NCBI RefSeq assembly: GCF_018736085.1
Contig: NZ_CP076134.1
Location: 2,800,501 to 2,864,500, forward strand
DNA: 64,000 bases
Direction of reading: 5' to 3'
Source of the DNA: Bradyrhizobium sediminis
GTDB lineage: Bacteria > Pseudomonadota > Alphaproteobacteria > Rhizobiales > Xanthobacteraceae
Shown here: positions 37,227 through 47,080 of the stretch, piece after piece
Layout of the letters: each line of letters begins with the position of its first letter
Numbering within the stretch: the stretch's first letter is position 1
Notes under the pieces: generated by a model
The model's database searches: none
Told to the model about the DNA's origin: nothing
What the model saw: the letters and a program-made list of their open reading frames with translations, nothing else
Position numbers and translations under genes: made by a program

Positions 37227-38528
37227 TTACTTGCGCTTGGCCATATCGACGTAATCGCGACGGGCGACGCCGGTATAGAGCTGGCGCGGCCGGCCGATTT
37301 TCTGGTGCGGATCCTCGATCATCTCGCTCCACTGGCTGATCCAGCCGACGGTGCGGGCGACCGCGAACAGCACGGTGAACATCGAGGTGGGGAAGCCCAT
37401 CGCCTTCAGCGTGATGCCCGAATAGAAGTCCACGTTCGGATACAGCTTGCGGTCGATGAAATATTGATCGCTCAGCGCGATCCTCTCCAGTTCCAGCGCG
37501 ACCTTCAGCATCGGATCGTCGCCGTGGCCGGTCTCTGCCAGCACGGCGTGACACATCTTCTGCATGATCTTGGCGCGCGGATCGTAGTTCTTGTAGACCC
37601 GGTGGCCGAAGCCCATCAGGCGGACTTCGCTGTTCTTGTCCTTCACCTTCTTGATGAAGTCGGGAATCTTGTCGACGGTGCCGATGTCGGCGAGCATCGC
37701 CAGCGCTGCTTCATTGGCGCCGCCATGGGCCGGACCCCACAGGCAGGCGATGCCGGCGGCGATGCAGGCGAACGGATTGGCGCCGGACGAGCCGGCGATG
37801 CGCACCGTGGAGGTCGAGGCGTTCTGCTCATGGTCGGCGTGCAGGATGAAGATCTTGTCGAGCGCGTCCGCCAGCACCGGATTGATCTTGTAGTCCTCGC
37901 ACGGCACCGCGAAGCACATATGCAGGAAGTTCTCGGCGAAGGAGAGCGAGTTCTTCGGGTACATGAAGGGCTGGCCGACGGTGTATTTGAACGCCATCGC
38001 CGCCAGCGTCGGGATCTTGGCGATCATCCGCATCGAGGCGATCATGCGCTGCCGCGGATCGTTGATGTCGGTGGAGTCGTGATAGAACGCGGCCAGCGCG
38101 CCGACCGCCGCCACCATGATCGCCATCGGATGAGCGTCGCGGCGGAAGCCCTGGAAGAAGCGGGCCATCTGCTCGTGAACCATGGTGTGATGGATCACGC
38201 GGTTGTCGAAATCGGCTTTCTGCGCCTTGGTCGGGAGTTCCCCGTAGAGCAGGAGGTAGCAGGTCTCGAGGAAGTCGCCTTTTTCAGCGAGCTGCTCGAT
38301 CGGATAGCCCCGGTACTCCAGGATGCCGGCGTCGCCGTCGATATAGGTGATCTTGGACTGGCAGCTCCCGGTCGAGGTGAAGCCCGGATCGTAGGTAAAC
38401 ATTCCGGCCTGGGCGTAGAGCTTGGCGATGTCGATGACATCGGGCCCGACCGTGCCGCTCAAAATCGGGAAATCAAAGGTCTTGTTGCCAACCGTCAGCG
38501 TTGCGGTTTTTTTGTTGGATGCGTCCAT
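37227..38528 (-). CDS. gltA: Citrate synthase
   Basis: 433 residues, type II (hexameric, NADH-regulated type) by length. Catalytic residues are in context: His in [12 protein letters not shown], His in [15 protein letters not shown], and Asp in [12 protein letters not shown] 38528 ([14 protein letters not shown]) follows GGGGACTTCACG; a start at 38579 would add a non-conserved leader. It condenses oxaloacetate and acetyl-CoA to start the TCA cycle. It is followed by its own terminator. Confidence 0.97.
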   Translation of the reverse strand: MDASNKKTATLTVGNKTFDFPILSGTVGPDVIDIAKLYAQAGMFTYDPGFTSTGSCQSKITYIDGDAGILEYRGYPIEQLAEKGDFLETCYLLLYGELPTKAQKADFDNRVIHHTMVHEQMARFFQGFRRDAHPMAIMVAAVGALAAFYHDSTDINDPRQRMIASMRMIAKIPTLAAMAFKYTVGQPFMYPKNSLSFAENFLHMCFAVPCEDYKINPVLADALDKIFILHADHEQNASTSTVRIAGSSGANPFACIAAGIACLWGPAHGGANEAALAMLADIGTVDKIPDFIKKVKDKNSEVRLMGFGHRVYKNYDPRAKIMQKMCHAVLAETGHGDDPMLKVALELERIALSDQYFIDRKLYPNVDFYSGITLKAMGFPTSMFTVLFAVARTVGWISQWSEMIEDPHQKIGRPRQLYTGVARRDYVDMAKRK

Positions 38529-38687
38529 CGTGAAGTCCCCGATGAGATCGTTGCGAAAACCGGCGGCCGGGAGCGCCAAGACGTTGGAGATGGCGCAGGA
38601 AACCGGGTGTTCTGGGAGTGCCTCAGAAATGGGTATCTTATTGCTGTTTGCACTGCAAGACGGCCACTCCGGGCCCGCAATACCACC

Positions 38688-40112
38688 TTATGAGGGGGTC
38701 TGGTCGCCAAGCCGGGCCAGGCATTCCTGCCGTCCCAGCACCGCCAGGACGTCGAAAATTCCCGGCGACGTGGTGCGGCCGGTCAGTGCCACCCGGAGTG
38801 GTTGGGCCACCGCCCCGAGCTTGAGGTTGTTGGCTTCGGCAAAGGCGCGCATCGCCGCCTCGGTGGTTTCCGAGGTCCACGATGAAACCGGCTCCAGCGC
38901 GAGCCGGAGCTTGCCGATCAGTTCGCGGTTTTCCGGCGTCAGCAGGGCCGCGGCTTTCGGCTCGATCTCGAGCGGCCGGTCGGCAAAGATGAAATAGGAA
39001 CTGTCGATCAGCTCGATCAGTGTCTTGGCGCGCTCCTTGAGGCTCGGCATCGCCTGCAGCAGTTGCGCCCGCGTGGTGTCGTTGAGCTTGGTCTTGAGGT
39101 GAGACCGGTCCGGAACATAGTCCAGCACGTCTTCGAACATCGCCACCAGCGATCGATCGTCGGCGTGACGGATATAGTGGCCGTTGAGGTTTTCCAGCTT
39201 GGCGAAGTCGAACCGCGCGGCCGACCGTCCGATCGCGGGTAGGTCGAAGGCGTCGATCATTTCCTGGGTCGAAAAAATCTCCTGGTCGCCATGGCTCCAT
39301 CCGAGCCTGACCAGGTAATTGCGCAGCGCCGCCGGCAAGTATCCCATCGCGCGATAGGCATCCACCCCCAGCGCCCCATGACGCTTCGAGAGCTTCGAGC
39401 CGTCGGGGCCATGGATCAGGGGAATGTGGGACATGCTCGGCAGGTCCCATTCCAGGGCATCGTAGATCTGCTTCTGGCGGGCGGCGTTGATCAGGTGATC
39501 GTCGCCCCGGATGACATGGGTGACGCCCATGTCATGGTCGTCGACCACGACCGCGAGCATGTAGGTCGGGTTGCCGTCGCCGCGCAGCAGGACGAGATCG
39601 TCGAGGTTCTCGTTCTGCCAGACCACGCGGCCCTGGACCTGGTCCTCGATCACGGTTTCGCCTGTCTGGGGCGCCCTGAGGCGGATCGTGGGCTTCATGC
39701 CGGCTGGCGCCTCCGACGGGTCCCTATCGCGCCACAGGCCGTCATAGAGCCGCGTACGGCCCTCGGCGCGCGCCTTTTCGCGCATCGCCGTCAGTTCTTC
39801 GGCAGTAGCGTAGCAGCGATAGGCTTTGCCGCTGGCCAGCAAGGCTTCCGCCACCTCGCGGTGGCGTGCGGCCCGGCTGAACTGGTAAATGACGTCGCCG
39901 TCCCAATCGAGCCCGAGCCATTTCAAGCCGTCCAGGATCGCCGCGATTGCCGGTTCCGTCGACCGCTCCCGGTCGGTGTCCTCGATTCGCAACAGCATCT
40001 TGCCGCCGCGCTTTTTGGCGTAAAGCCAGTTGAACAGCGCCGTGCGGGCGCCTCCGATATGGAGAAAGCCGGTCGGCGAGGGGGCAAAGCGGGTGACGAC
40101 GGAATCGGGCAT
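38688..40112 (-). CDS. gltX: Glutamate--tRNA ligase
   Basis: 474 residues, class I synthetase. The HIGH motif is in [22 protein letters not shown] at the N-terminus and the KMSKS motif is [10 protein letters not shown] (about residue 245). The anticodon-binding domain follows. It is divergent from glnS. Both charge related amino acids, but GlnRS and GluRS are separate enzymes here. Confidence 0.96.
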   Translation of the reverse strand: MPDSVVTRFAPSPTGFLHIGGARTALFNWLYAKKRGGKMLLRIEDTDRERSTEPAIAAILDGLKWLGLDWDGDVIYQFSRAARHREVAEALLASGKAYRCYATAEELTAMREKARAEGRTRLYDGLWRDRDPSEAPAGMKPTIRLRAPQTGETVIEDQVQGRVVWQNENLDDLVLLRGDGNPTYMLAVVVDDHDMGVTHVIRGDDHLINAARQKQIYDALEWDLPSMSHIPLIHGPDGSKLSKRHGALGVDAYRAMGYLPAALRNYLVRLGWSHGDQEIFSTQEMIDAFDLPAIGRSAARFDFAKLENLNGHYIRHADDRSLVAMFEDVLDYVPDRSHLKTKLNDTTRAQLLQAMPSLKERAKTLIELIDSSYFIFADRPLEIEPKAAALLTPENRELIGKLRLALEPVSSWTSETTEAAMRAFAEANNLKLGAVAQPLRVALTGRTTSPGIFDVLAVLGRQECLARLGDQTPS

Positions 40113-40247
40113 GCCAACAGCGTTTCGGGGACAATAAGGGGTTGCGCAAGGCGCGGTGGTGTATAGCAGGAACCGTGCATAACTAAAGCCTTCCTTGGAA
40201 GGTGCGGATTTGGCAGAAGGGCCGCTGATTCCGAACGGGAACTAAGC

Positions 40248-41930
40248 ATGACAGCAGAAACGGTGGCGGCAGAGGCAGGCCGCGATTTCATTCGCGACAT
40301 CGTCCAGGCCGATCTCGATGCCAAGAAATACCGCCAGATCGTGACGCGCTTCCCTCCGGAGCCGAACGGCTATCTGCATATCGGCCACGCCAAGTCGATT
40401 GCCCTCAATTTCGGCATCGCGCAGGAATTTGCCGGCCGCTGCCACCTCCGGTTCGACGATACCAATCCGACCAAGGAAGAGCAGGAATATATCGATTCGA
40501 TTCAGGCCGACGTGCGCTGGCTCGGCTTCGACTGGGGCACCGACCTCTACTACGCGTCGGACTATTTCGAGCAGCTCTACGAATGGGCCGAAGGCCTGAT
40601 CCGATCAGGCCATGCCTATGTCGACGACCAGTCGCAGGAGGAAATCCGCCTATCACGCGGCACGCTGACCGAGCCCGGCAGGAACTCACCGTTCCGCGAC
40701 CGACCGGTCGAGGAGAACCTCGATCTGTTTCGCCGCATGAAGGCCGGCGAATTCCCGAACGGCGCGCGGGTGCTGCGCGCCAAAATCGACATGTCCGCGG
40801 GCAATATCAACCTGCGCGATCCCGTGCTCTACCGCATCCTGCACGCCACCCATCCGCGAACCGGCGACAAATGGTCGATCTATCCGAGCTACGATTATGC
40901 GCACGGGCAGTCGGACGCGATCGAGGGCATCACCCATTCGATCTGCACGCTGGAATTCGAGGATCACCGGCCGCTCTACGAATGGCTGCTGGACAAGCTG
41001 CCGGTGCCCTCGAAGCCGCATCAATACGAGTTCGCGCGGCTCAACCTGACCTACACGCTGCTTTCGAAGCGGGTGCTGACCGAGCTGGTGCGCGGCGGCC
41101 ACGTTGCAGGCTGGGACGATCCGCGCATGCCGACCATTGCCGGGCTGAAACGGCGCGGGGTGCCGCCGGCGGCGATCCGCGAATTCGTCAAGCGCATTGG
41201 CGTTGCGAAAGCCAACAGCGTGGTCGACGTCGGCATGCTGGAATTCTGCATCCGCGAGCATCTCAACAAGAGCTCGCTGCGGCGGATGGCGGTGCTGCGG
41301 CCGCTGAAAGTCGTGATCGAGAATTACCCGGAAGGTGCGAGCGAGGAACTCGAGGCGCAGAACCATCCGGACGATCCGTCCGCCGGCACGCGCAAAATCG
41401 CGTTCGGCCGCGAGCTCTATATCGAGCGCGACGATTTCATGGAAAATCCGCCGAAGAAGTTCTTCCGGCTGTCGCCGGGCAACGAAGTGCGGCTGCGCTA
41501 CGCCTATTTCATCAAGTGCACGGGCGTGATCAAGGACGCGGCCGGCGAGGTCGTCGAGCTGCGCTGCAGCTACGATCCCGCCACCAAGGGCGGCAACGCG
41601 CCCGACGGGCGCAAGGTGAAGGCCACCATGCACTGGCTGCCGGCCAAGCAGTCGCTGCCGGCTGAAATCCGCATCTACAATCAGCTGTTTTCGAAGCCCA
41701 ATCCGGATGCGGCCAATTTCGCCGGAGATCTCAACCCGCAGTCGCTGGAAGTGTTGAGCGATGCGCGGATCGAGCCCGCGATCGCGGCCAGCAATTCGTC
41801 CGAGGTGATGCAGTTCGAGCGGCAGGGCTATTTCACGCGCGATCCGGATTCGACGCCGGATCGTCTGGTCTTCAACCGGACCATCGGCCTGCGCGATACC
41901 TTTGCAAAGGAAGTCGGGGCCAAGGGCTGA
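40248..41930 (+). CDS. glnS: Glutamine--tRNA ligase
   Basis: 560 residues. The HIGH-type motif [21 protein letters not shown] lies at about 35-56 and the KMSKS-type motif is YTLLSKRVL (about 265-273). Two C-terminal beta-barrel anticodon domains follow (about 340-545). GlnRS is absent from many alphaproteobacteria, which use the amidotransferase route. In this genome it lies in an otherwise conserved gltX-comEC interval, consistent with an acquired gene. Confidence 0.95.
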   Translation: MTAETVAAEAGRDFIRDIVQADLDAKKYRQIVTRFPPEPNGYLHIGHAKSIALNFGIAQEFAGRCHLRFDDTNPTKEEQEYIDSIQADVRWLGFDWGTDLYYASDYFEQLYEWAEGLIRSGHAYVDDQSQEEIRLSRGTLTEPGRNSPFRDRPVEENLDLFRRMKAGEFPNGARVLRAKIDMSAGNINLRDPVLYRILHATHPRTGDKWSIYPSYDYAHGQSDAIEGITHSICTLEFEDHRPLYEWLLDKLPVPSKPHQYEFARLNLTYTLLSKRVLTELVRGGHVAGWDDPRMPTIAGLKRRGVPPAAIREFVKRIGVAKANSVVDVGMLEFCIREHLNKSSLRRMAVLRPLKVVIENYPEGASEELEAQNHPDDPSAGTRKIAFGRELYIERDDFMENPPKKFFRLSPGNEVRLRYAYFIKCTGVIKDAAGEVVELRCSYDPATKGGNAPDGRKVKATMHWLPAKQSLPAEIRIYNQLFSKPNPDAANFAGDLNPQSLEVLSDARIEPAIAASNSSEVMQFERQGYFTRDPDSTPDRLVFNRTIGLRDTFAKEVGAKG

Positions 41931-41959
41931 TGAGGCGGCTCTGTTGATGGGATCGACCG

Positions 41960-42346
41960 ATGCGAAGCGCCGCCGACGACATTGTGTTCGCCATCATCGA
42001 GCAATGGTCGGCGAATTTCAGCAGGCTCGACGCTGACGCGCTCGCGTCGCTTTATTCGAACGGCGCTTTGTTTTTCGGTTCGAACCCTTCGCTGTATCGC
42101 GGCAGGGATGGCGTCGCAGCCTATTTCAAGGCGCTGCCGCGATGGCGCGCGCCCGCCGTTCAATTCACCGACGTCGTGGCCGCGCCGGTTGGCTCCGATC
42201 TGATCAACATGGCGGGCACCGCGTCCTTCGTCGTCGAAGAAGGCGAGCCGACCCTGTCGGTCAAGATCACCTGGGTCATCGTTCGCGAAGACGGCTATTG
42301 GAAAATCCTCAGCCATCACGTTTCGTCGAAAGTGCCGCTGCTTTAG
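41960..42346 (+). CDS. SnoaL-like / DUF4440-type protein
   Basis: 128 residues with an NTF2-like cone fold pattern: a helix (IIEQWSANFSRLDADALASLYSNGALFFG), a loop, and beta strands ending VIVREDGYWKILSHHVS. Such proteins bind small molecules or act as isomerases or stress proteins, and the substrate is unknown. It starts 30 bases after glnS and may be co-transcribed with it. Confidence 0.75.
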   Translation: MRSAADDIVFAIIEQWSANFSRLDADALASLYSNGALFFGSNPSLYRGRDGVAAYFKALPRWRAPAVQFTDVVAAPVGSDLINMAGTASFVVEEGEPTLSVKITWVIVREDGYWKILSHHVSSKVPLL

Positions 42347-42376
42347 CGGCAGGGCTCATTCAAGCGGCCGGGATCG

Positions 42377-42715
42377 TCAGCAATAGCCGTAGAAGCCGCA
42401 GACATAGGGCAGCCGCGCACCGTCCCAATAATAGGGCCCGCCGTAATAGGGGCCGGGGTAATAGAACGACCACGACGAGCCGTAGTTATAGATGCCCCGG
42501 TTCCACGGCGGATTGGGCAGCTGATTGTAGGGAATGATCGGCGCCACATATTCGGCCGTCCGGTAAACGACCGCAGGGGGCGGAGGCTCCGCAAAGATCG
42601 CGCCGAGCCGGCTCTGGGTCGGCAGATCGGCGGCATCAGCAGCGGTCATGGCGCTGACGGCGAGCGCGAAAACGGCAAAAACGGGAAAAACGGAAAGCAT
42701 GATCCTGTACGGCAT
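42377..42715 (-). CDS. Small secreted Tyr/Pro/Gly-rich protein
   Basis: 112 residues. A signal peptide (about 1-29, ending DAAD) is followed by a Pro stretch (EPPPPAVVY) and a tail very rich in Tyr, Gly and Pro (GPYYGGPYYWDG) with two Cys near the end (VCGFYGYC). It is probably exported to the periplasm or surface. Proteins of this make-up are frequent in Rhizobiales, with no known role. Confidence 0.65.
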   Translation of the reverse strand: MPYRIMLSVFPVFAVFALAVSAMTAADAADLPTQSRLGAIFAEPPPPAVVYRTAEYVAPIIPYNQLPNPPWNRGIYNYGSSWSFYYPGPYYGGPYYWDGARLPYVCGFYGYC

Positions 42716-42859
42716 GGCCGGGCACCCGATTGATTCGGGAATCCTATCCCTTGGCCCGTTAGCAATAGTTAACGGAATTCTCCATCCGTTCCGCTAGCCG
42801 CCCGGCAACAGCTTCCGGTAGCCTGACGATCTCCAAGGGATCGCAGGGTGTAGTACCCG

Positions 42860-45139
42860 ATGGCAGAGCGGGGCAGGGCTCCAGGCCGGACGCAGGGATT
42901 TGCCGGCACCTGGCCGCCGCGCGGGGCGGCGCAGGCCGGCGGCCTTGCGCCGTCGGGCCTCGATGCATGGCCGGCCCTGGTCGCGAAACTGCGGACGTGG
43001 CTCGCCGCCGAAGCCGGCGCCGGCCGTTTGCTGCCGTGGGTGCCCGTCGCCTTCGGCACCGGGATTGCCTTCTATTTTGCCGCTGACCGTGAGCCGGTTC
43101 TGTTCGCCGCCGCGGCCGCGGCGATCGGACTCTGCCTCGCGGCGTTCCTGCTGCGGCGGCAGAAGCTTTTCCCCGTCGCCGTGATGATCGCCGCCGCCGC
43201 CGCCGGCTTTGCGGTCGCGACCTGGAAAACCGCGCGGGTCGCGCATGGCGTATTGGCGAGGCCGATGTATTCGGTGTCGCTGTCCGGCTTCGTCGAGACC
43301 CGCGACATCCGCGAACGCACCGACCGTTTCGTGCTGCGCGTGACCAGGATGGAGAGCCCGCGCGGCGCCACAACACTGCAGCGCGTGCGGCTGTCGGTGC
43401 GCAAGGGCACTGCGCCTGCGGTCGGCAGCTTTGTCGAATTGAAGGCCCGGCTGCAGCCGCCGCTCGCGCCGTTGCGGCCGGGTTCCTACGATTTCGGCCG
43501 CGACATGTATTTCGCCGGCATCGGCGCCTCCGGTTTCGTGATGGGCGCCATCAAGACCGCAGAGCCGCCCGACAGCGGCGGCTTGGCGCTGCGTTACGCC
43601 GCCGTCATGCAGGGCCTGCGCGATGCGATCGACGCCCGGATCCGCACCGCGCTGGAGGGCGACCGCCGTGCAATCGCGACCGCGCTTCTGACCGGACGCC
43701 GCGACGCCATCTCGCCGCCGGTCAACGATGCGATGTTCATCTCTGGATTAGGCCACGTGCTGTCGATCTCCGGCTATCACATGGCGGTGGTCGCCGGCGT
43801 GGTGTTCTTCGCGGTGCGCGCGCTGCTGGCGCTGATCCCGCAACTCACCGTCGGCTTTCCGATCAAGAAATGGTCGGCGGCTGCGGCGCTCGCCGCCGCC
43901 GCTTTCTATCTGCTTCTCTCCGGCGCCGAGGTCGCCACCCAGCGCTCGTTTTTCATGACCGCGGTGGTGCTGATCGCCATCATGGTCGACCGCCGCGCCG
44001 TGACGTTCCGCACGCTGGCGGTGGCGGCGATGATCGTGCTTACGATCGCGCCGGAAGCGCTGGTGCATCCGAGCTTCCAGATGTCGTTCGCGGCGACGCT
44101 CGGGCTGGTGGCGCTGGTGCAGATCGGCATGCCCGCTTTGTTGGCCGCGCCCGACAATTCGGCCACCGCGCGGGCGGCGCTGTGGGGCGGACGGGAGGTT
44201 GCGATGCTGGCGCTGGCCTCGTTGGTGGCGGGGCTCGCGACCATGCCCTATGCCGCCTTTCACTTTCACCGGGTGACGCCCTATGGCGTGCTAGCTAATC
44301 TCGCGGCGATGCCGGTGGTGTCGGCGGTGGTGATGCCGGCGGGCCTGCTCGGCATGGTCGCGATGCCCTTCGGTTTCGACAGCGTGTTCTGGCAGGTGAT
44401 GGGTTGGGGCATCGACTGGATGATCACGGTGGCGCAATGGGTCGCCGCACTCCCGGGCGCGATCGGCCGCATCGCGGCGTTCGGGACCGGGCCGCTGATC
44501 GCGGCAAGTCTCGGCATCATCCTGATGGGGTTGTTGCGCACGCCGCTGCGCTGGGCGGGCGCAACCCTGGTGGTGCTGGCAGTGGCATGGGCGCTGGTCC
44601 GGCCGCAGCCGGATATCCTGATTTCCGCCGACGGCCACAATATCGGCGTCCGCGGCAGGGACGGACGCCTGCATCTGATCCGAAGCGCCAAGGAGGCTTT
44701 TCTGCTGCGGGAATGGCTGGCGGCCGACGCCGACGGCCGCGTCGTTGCGGATTCCTCGCTTGCGGAAGGCGTGTCCTGCGACCAGGCCGGCTGCGTGGCG
44801 CAGATGGCCGATGGCGGCCTTGTCGCGCTGGCGCTGCGGCCCGAGGCGCTTATGGACGATTGCGAGCGCGCGGCGCTGCTGGTGACGGCACGGCAGGTAT
44901 CGCCGGCCTGCGGCGCGCTCGTCGTCGACCAGGATCGCCTGCGCAGGCAGGGCGCGCTGGCGCTGCGGCGCAGCCGCGACGGATTTACAGTCGATGCGGT
45001 CAGGCCGAAAGGCGTCGATCGGCCATGGTCGCCGGCGGTGGCGGGCGATGCGGAGGACGGGACCAGTCTGGTGCGCCCGGCCATCGCGAAGCCGGCGGAC
45101 GCGACGCCGTCGGAAGCCGACCTGCAGGCGGAAGACTGA
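42860..45139 (+). CDS. comEC: ComEC/Rec2-family DNA uptake channel protein
   Basis: 759 residues. It has N-terminal transmembrane helices and a DUF4131-type periplasmic domain (about 70-240). The Competence domain contains the family hallmark GLGHVLSISGYHMAVVAG (about 295-312) and about eight helices. The C-terminal soluble part (about 585 on) is shorter than the metallo-beta-lactamase domain of Bacillus ComEC and shows no HXHXDH motif, as in many alphaproteobacteria. It would carry single-stranded DNA across the inner membrane during transformation. Confidence 0.9.
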   Translation: MAERGRAPGRTQGFAGTWPPRGAAQAGGLAPSGLDAWPALVAKLRTWLAAEAGAGRLLPWVPVAFGTGIAFYFAADREPVLFAAAAAAIGLCLAAFLLRRQKLFPVAVMIAAAAAGFAVATWKTARVAHGVLARPMYSVSLSGFVETRDIRERTDRFVLRVTRMESPRGATTLQRVRLSVRKGTAPAVGSFVELKARLQPPLAPLRPGSYDFGRDMYFAGIGASGFVMGAIKTAEPPDSGGLALRYAAVMQGLRDAIDARIRTALEGDRRAIATALLTGRRDAISPPVNDAMFISGLGHVLSISGYHMAVVAGVVFFAVRALLALIPQLTVGFPIKKWSAAAALAAAAFYLLLSGAEVATQRSFFMTAVVLIAIMVDRRAVTFRTLAVAAMIVLTIAPEALVHPSFQMSFAATLGLVALVQIGMPALLAAPDNSATARAALWGGREVAMLALASLVAGLATMPYAAFHFHRVTPYGVLANLAAMPVVSAVVMPAGLLGMVAMPFGFDSVFWQVMGWGIDWMITVAQWVAALPGAIGRIAAFGTGPLIAASLGIILMGLLRTPLRWAGATLVVLAVAWALVRPQPDILISADGHNIGVRGRDGRLHLIRSAKEAFLLREWLAADADGRVVADSSLAEGVSCDQAGCVAQMADGGLVALALRPEALMDDCERAALLVTARQVSPACGALVVDQDRLRRQGALALRRSRDGFTVDAVRPKGVDRPWSPAVAGDAEDGTSLVRPAIAKPADATPSEADLQAED

Positions 45140-45201
45140 GGCGGCGAGGCCGGTCAATCGCCAAGTCACCCATCAGGTCACCCATCAAGTCACCCACCGT
45201 G

Positions 45202-45498
45202 TCAAATCTCACCGCCGGACGGCGGATTTTCCGGCAGTTCGAAGGCGCCGAGATGAAATTCGTCGACGTCGTCCGTGGCCGCCATTTTGACCAGCGTGAA
45301 GGACGCATCCGGGAACTGCTGCCAAATGACCAGATCCTCCGCCGCAACGGTGAGCCAGCCGAACGTGAACATGTACCGGCCGGGCTCGGTCACCCGTCCG
45401 ACTTTTTGCCAAGTGACCTTGCGGACCGCCAACTGCGTCCCCTTCGCGAGCGGTCCCCACCGGCCTGGACCGGCAGGGATATCTACATGGCCATTCAA
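45202..45498 (-). CDS. Conserved-looking hypothetical protein, coupled to the gene before it
   Basis: 98 residues from a TTG (TTGA overlap with the upstream stop). No ATG is available in this frame. The sequence is dense with ordinary protein features (WGPLAKGTQLAVRKVTWQKVG, YMFTFGWLTVAAEDLVIW) and looks like a compact beta-rich domain. No family is recognised. Confidence 0.55.
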   Translation of the reverse strand: MNGHVDIPAGPGRWGPLAKGTQLAVRKVTWQKVGRVTEPGRYMFTFGWLTVAAEDLVIWQQFPDASFTLVKMAATDDVDEFHLGAFELPENPPSGGEI

Positions 45499-45917
45499 CC
45501 GGCGGAGATCGCCGCCGCCATTGGCGTTGCGGCTGCCGGTCGCTCGTGCGCCGTCGCCTGCTGCACCACGGGCAGTTGCAGCACGGTCGCGCGCTGACCT
45601 TCGCAGAGCTGTGTCACCAGCACATTGCTTCCATCCGGAAATTCGATCGCGTCGTGATGGCGCTGCGGAACGTTCGGCTCGACCGCGCCGAATTTTCCAA
45701 CCCGGAAATCGAGGGCTTTGGTCCAAATCCACCCGTTGTCGTATTTGACGTTGTCGGCGAACGCCAGTTCGGTTCCGGGAAGAATGCAGACCGCCACCTC
45801 GGGCTCGGCTTCCGAGGCGAAGCCGCGCGTCGAGGTGCCGCGGAATGTCGTCGTCATCAGCGTCTCTCCGACTTTGGCGGGGCGGGACGCTACGGCGTGC
45901 AGACTATAGTCACACAT
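45495..45917 (-). CDS. Hypothetical protein beginning MCDYSLHAV
   Basis: 140 residues from ATG 45917 (MCDYSLHAVASRPAKVGETL); a start at 45932 adds five residues. A middle segment with EVAVCILPGTELAFADNV and HHDAIEFPDGSNVLVTQLCEGQ suggests a small beta-sandwich. Its stop overlaps the next start by TTGA, so the pair is translated together. I associate the CDYSLH start with conserved rhizobial unknowns, but cannot name a function. Confidence 0.65.
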   Translation of the reverse strand: MCDYSLHAVASRPAKVGETLMTTTFRGTSTRGFASEAEPEVAVCILPGTELAFADNVKYDNGWIWTKALDFRVGKFGAVEPNVPQRHHDAIEFPDGSNVLVTQLCEGQRATVLQLPVVQQATAHERPAAATPMAAAISAG

Positions 45918-45980
45918 CGGATCGCTCCTCATTCGAGATAGCCAACCCGCGCCCCTTGAGAGGCGCAGGCCTCTATCAGA

Positions 45981-46202
45981 GTGAACGCGTTAAGATATGC
46001 CCAATTGTGGGCAATTCTACGGCTCTCGACGACGAGCTCGATCACAAATGCGTTTGAGGATTTGGCCGAAATAGCTGCGGCTGCGCGCGACAGACAAACC
46101 ATCGCGGCCGCCATCTGCCGCGGCATCGCTGATTGGAACAACCGATCCGGGGCGCGGATCAGTACTTCCGGTACAGCCCGATCAGCTTGCCCTGAATCCT
46201 GA
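45981..46202 (+). CDS. Doubtful small reading frame overlapping the lexA 3' end
   Basis: 73 codons from GTG. Its middle ([30 protein letters not shown]) reads like a helical protein, but there is no ribosome site, and the last 44 bases lie antisense inside lexA. Listed only because the 240-bp gap has nothing else. Confidence 0.25.
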   Translation: MNALRYAQLWAILRLSTTSSITNAFEDLAEIAAAARDRQTIAAAICRGIADWNNRSGARISTSGTARSACPES

Positions 46203-46866
46203 CCCGGTTCGGCGGCAGGATGCGGACTTCGTAGGAGGTGTTGGCCGGCTCCAGCGCGATCGACGCGCCGCGGCGGCGGAAGCGCTTCAGGGTTGCTTCC
46301 TCCTCGTCGATCAGCGCCACCACGATGTCGCCGGTGTCGGCACTGTCGTTGCGCTGGATCAGCGCCATGTCGCCGTCGAGAATGCCGGCGTCCACCATGG
46401 AATCGCCGCGCACCTCGAGCGCGTAATGCTCGCCGGAGCCGAGCATGTCCGGCGGCACGCTGATGGTGTGACTGCGGGTCTGCAGCGCCTCGATCGGCGT
46501 GCCGGCGGCGATGCGGCCCATGACGGGAACCGCGACCGGACGCTCGCCGTCACTCTCGGAACCGGCACTGCTGGAACGCACCTTGCCGAGCGTGCCTTCG
46601 ATAACGCTGGGCGTGAAACCACGGCGGCCGTTGCCGGCACCGGCGCCTGAAATCTCGGGCAGCTTGATGACCTCGATCGCGCGGGCGCGATTGGGCAGGC
46701 GGCGAATGAAGCCGCGCTCTTCCAGCGCGGTGATGAGACGGTGAATTCCGGACTTCGAGCGCAAATCCAGCGCATCCTTCATCTCGTCGAAGGAGGGCGG
46801 AACGCCGGATTCCTTCAGGCGTTCGCTGATGAATCGCAGGAGTTCATATTGTTTGCGCGTGAGCAT
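46159..46866 (-). CDS. lexA: SOS repressor LexA
   Basis: 235 residues from [12 protein letters not shown] (ATG 46866; three codons upstream is another ATG). The winged helix DNA-binding domain has [30 protein letters not shown]. The autocleavage site is Ala121-Gly122 (RIAAGTP), with catalytic Ser156 (GDSMVDAG) and Lys194 (ATLKRF). A GTTC-N7-GTTC box upstream shows autoregulation. It should also control the peptide gene at 13656. Confidence 0.96.
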   Translation of the reverse strand: MLTRKQYELLRFISERLKESGVPPSFDEMKDALDLRSKSGIHRLITALEERGFIRRLPNRARAIEVIKLPEISGAGAGNGRRGFTPSVIEGTLGKVRSSSAGSESDGERPVAVPVMGRIAAGTPIEALQTRSHTISVPPDMLGSGEHYALEVRGDSMVDAGILDGDMALIQRNDSADTGDIVVALIDEEEATLKRFRRRGASIALEPANTSYEVRILPPNRVRIQGKLIGLYRKY

Positions 46867-47005
46867 CTCGACCAATCCCCAGTTTGACAGTGTCGTTCGA
46901 TTCCGAGAGGCGTTCAGGGAACCGAGGCGTTCAGGGAATCAAAGACTCCAGAACTTCGATTAGTTGGCACCAATACTCGAAACAAATCATGAACGGACAC
47001 TATAT

Positions 47006-47020
47006 GTTCCATATGTGTTC
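47006..47020. promoter_or_regulatory. LexA (SOS) box upstream of lexA
   Basis: GTTC-CATATGT-GTTC, the alphaproteobacterial consensus with exact seven-base spacing, 140 bases upstream of the lexA start codon in the lexA-moeA interval. Confidence 0.85.
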
Positions 47021-47080
47021 CGCAACCACTTAATTTATCGTCAACGCGGCGGGATTTGTTGGGACAGGTGGTTTTTGGGG

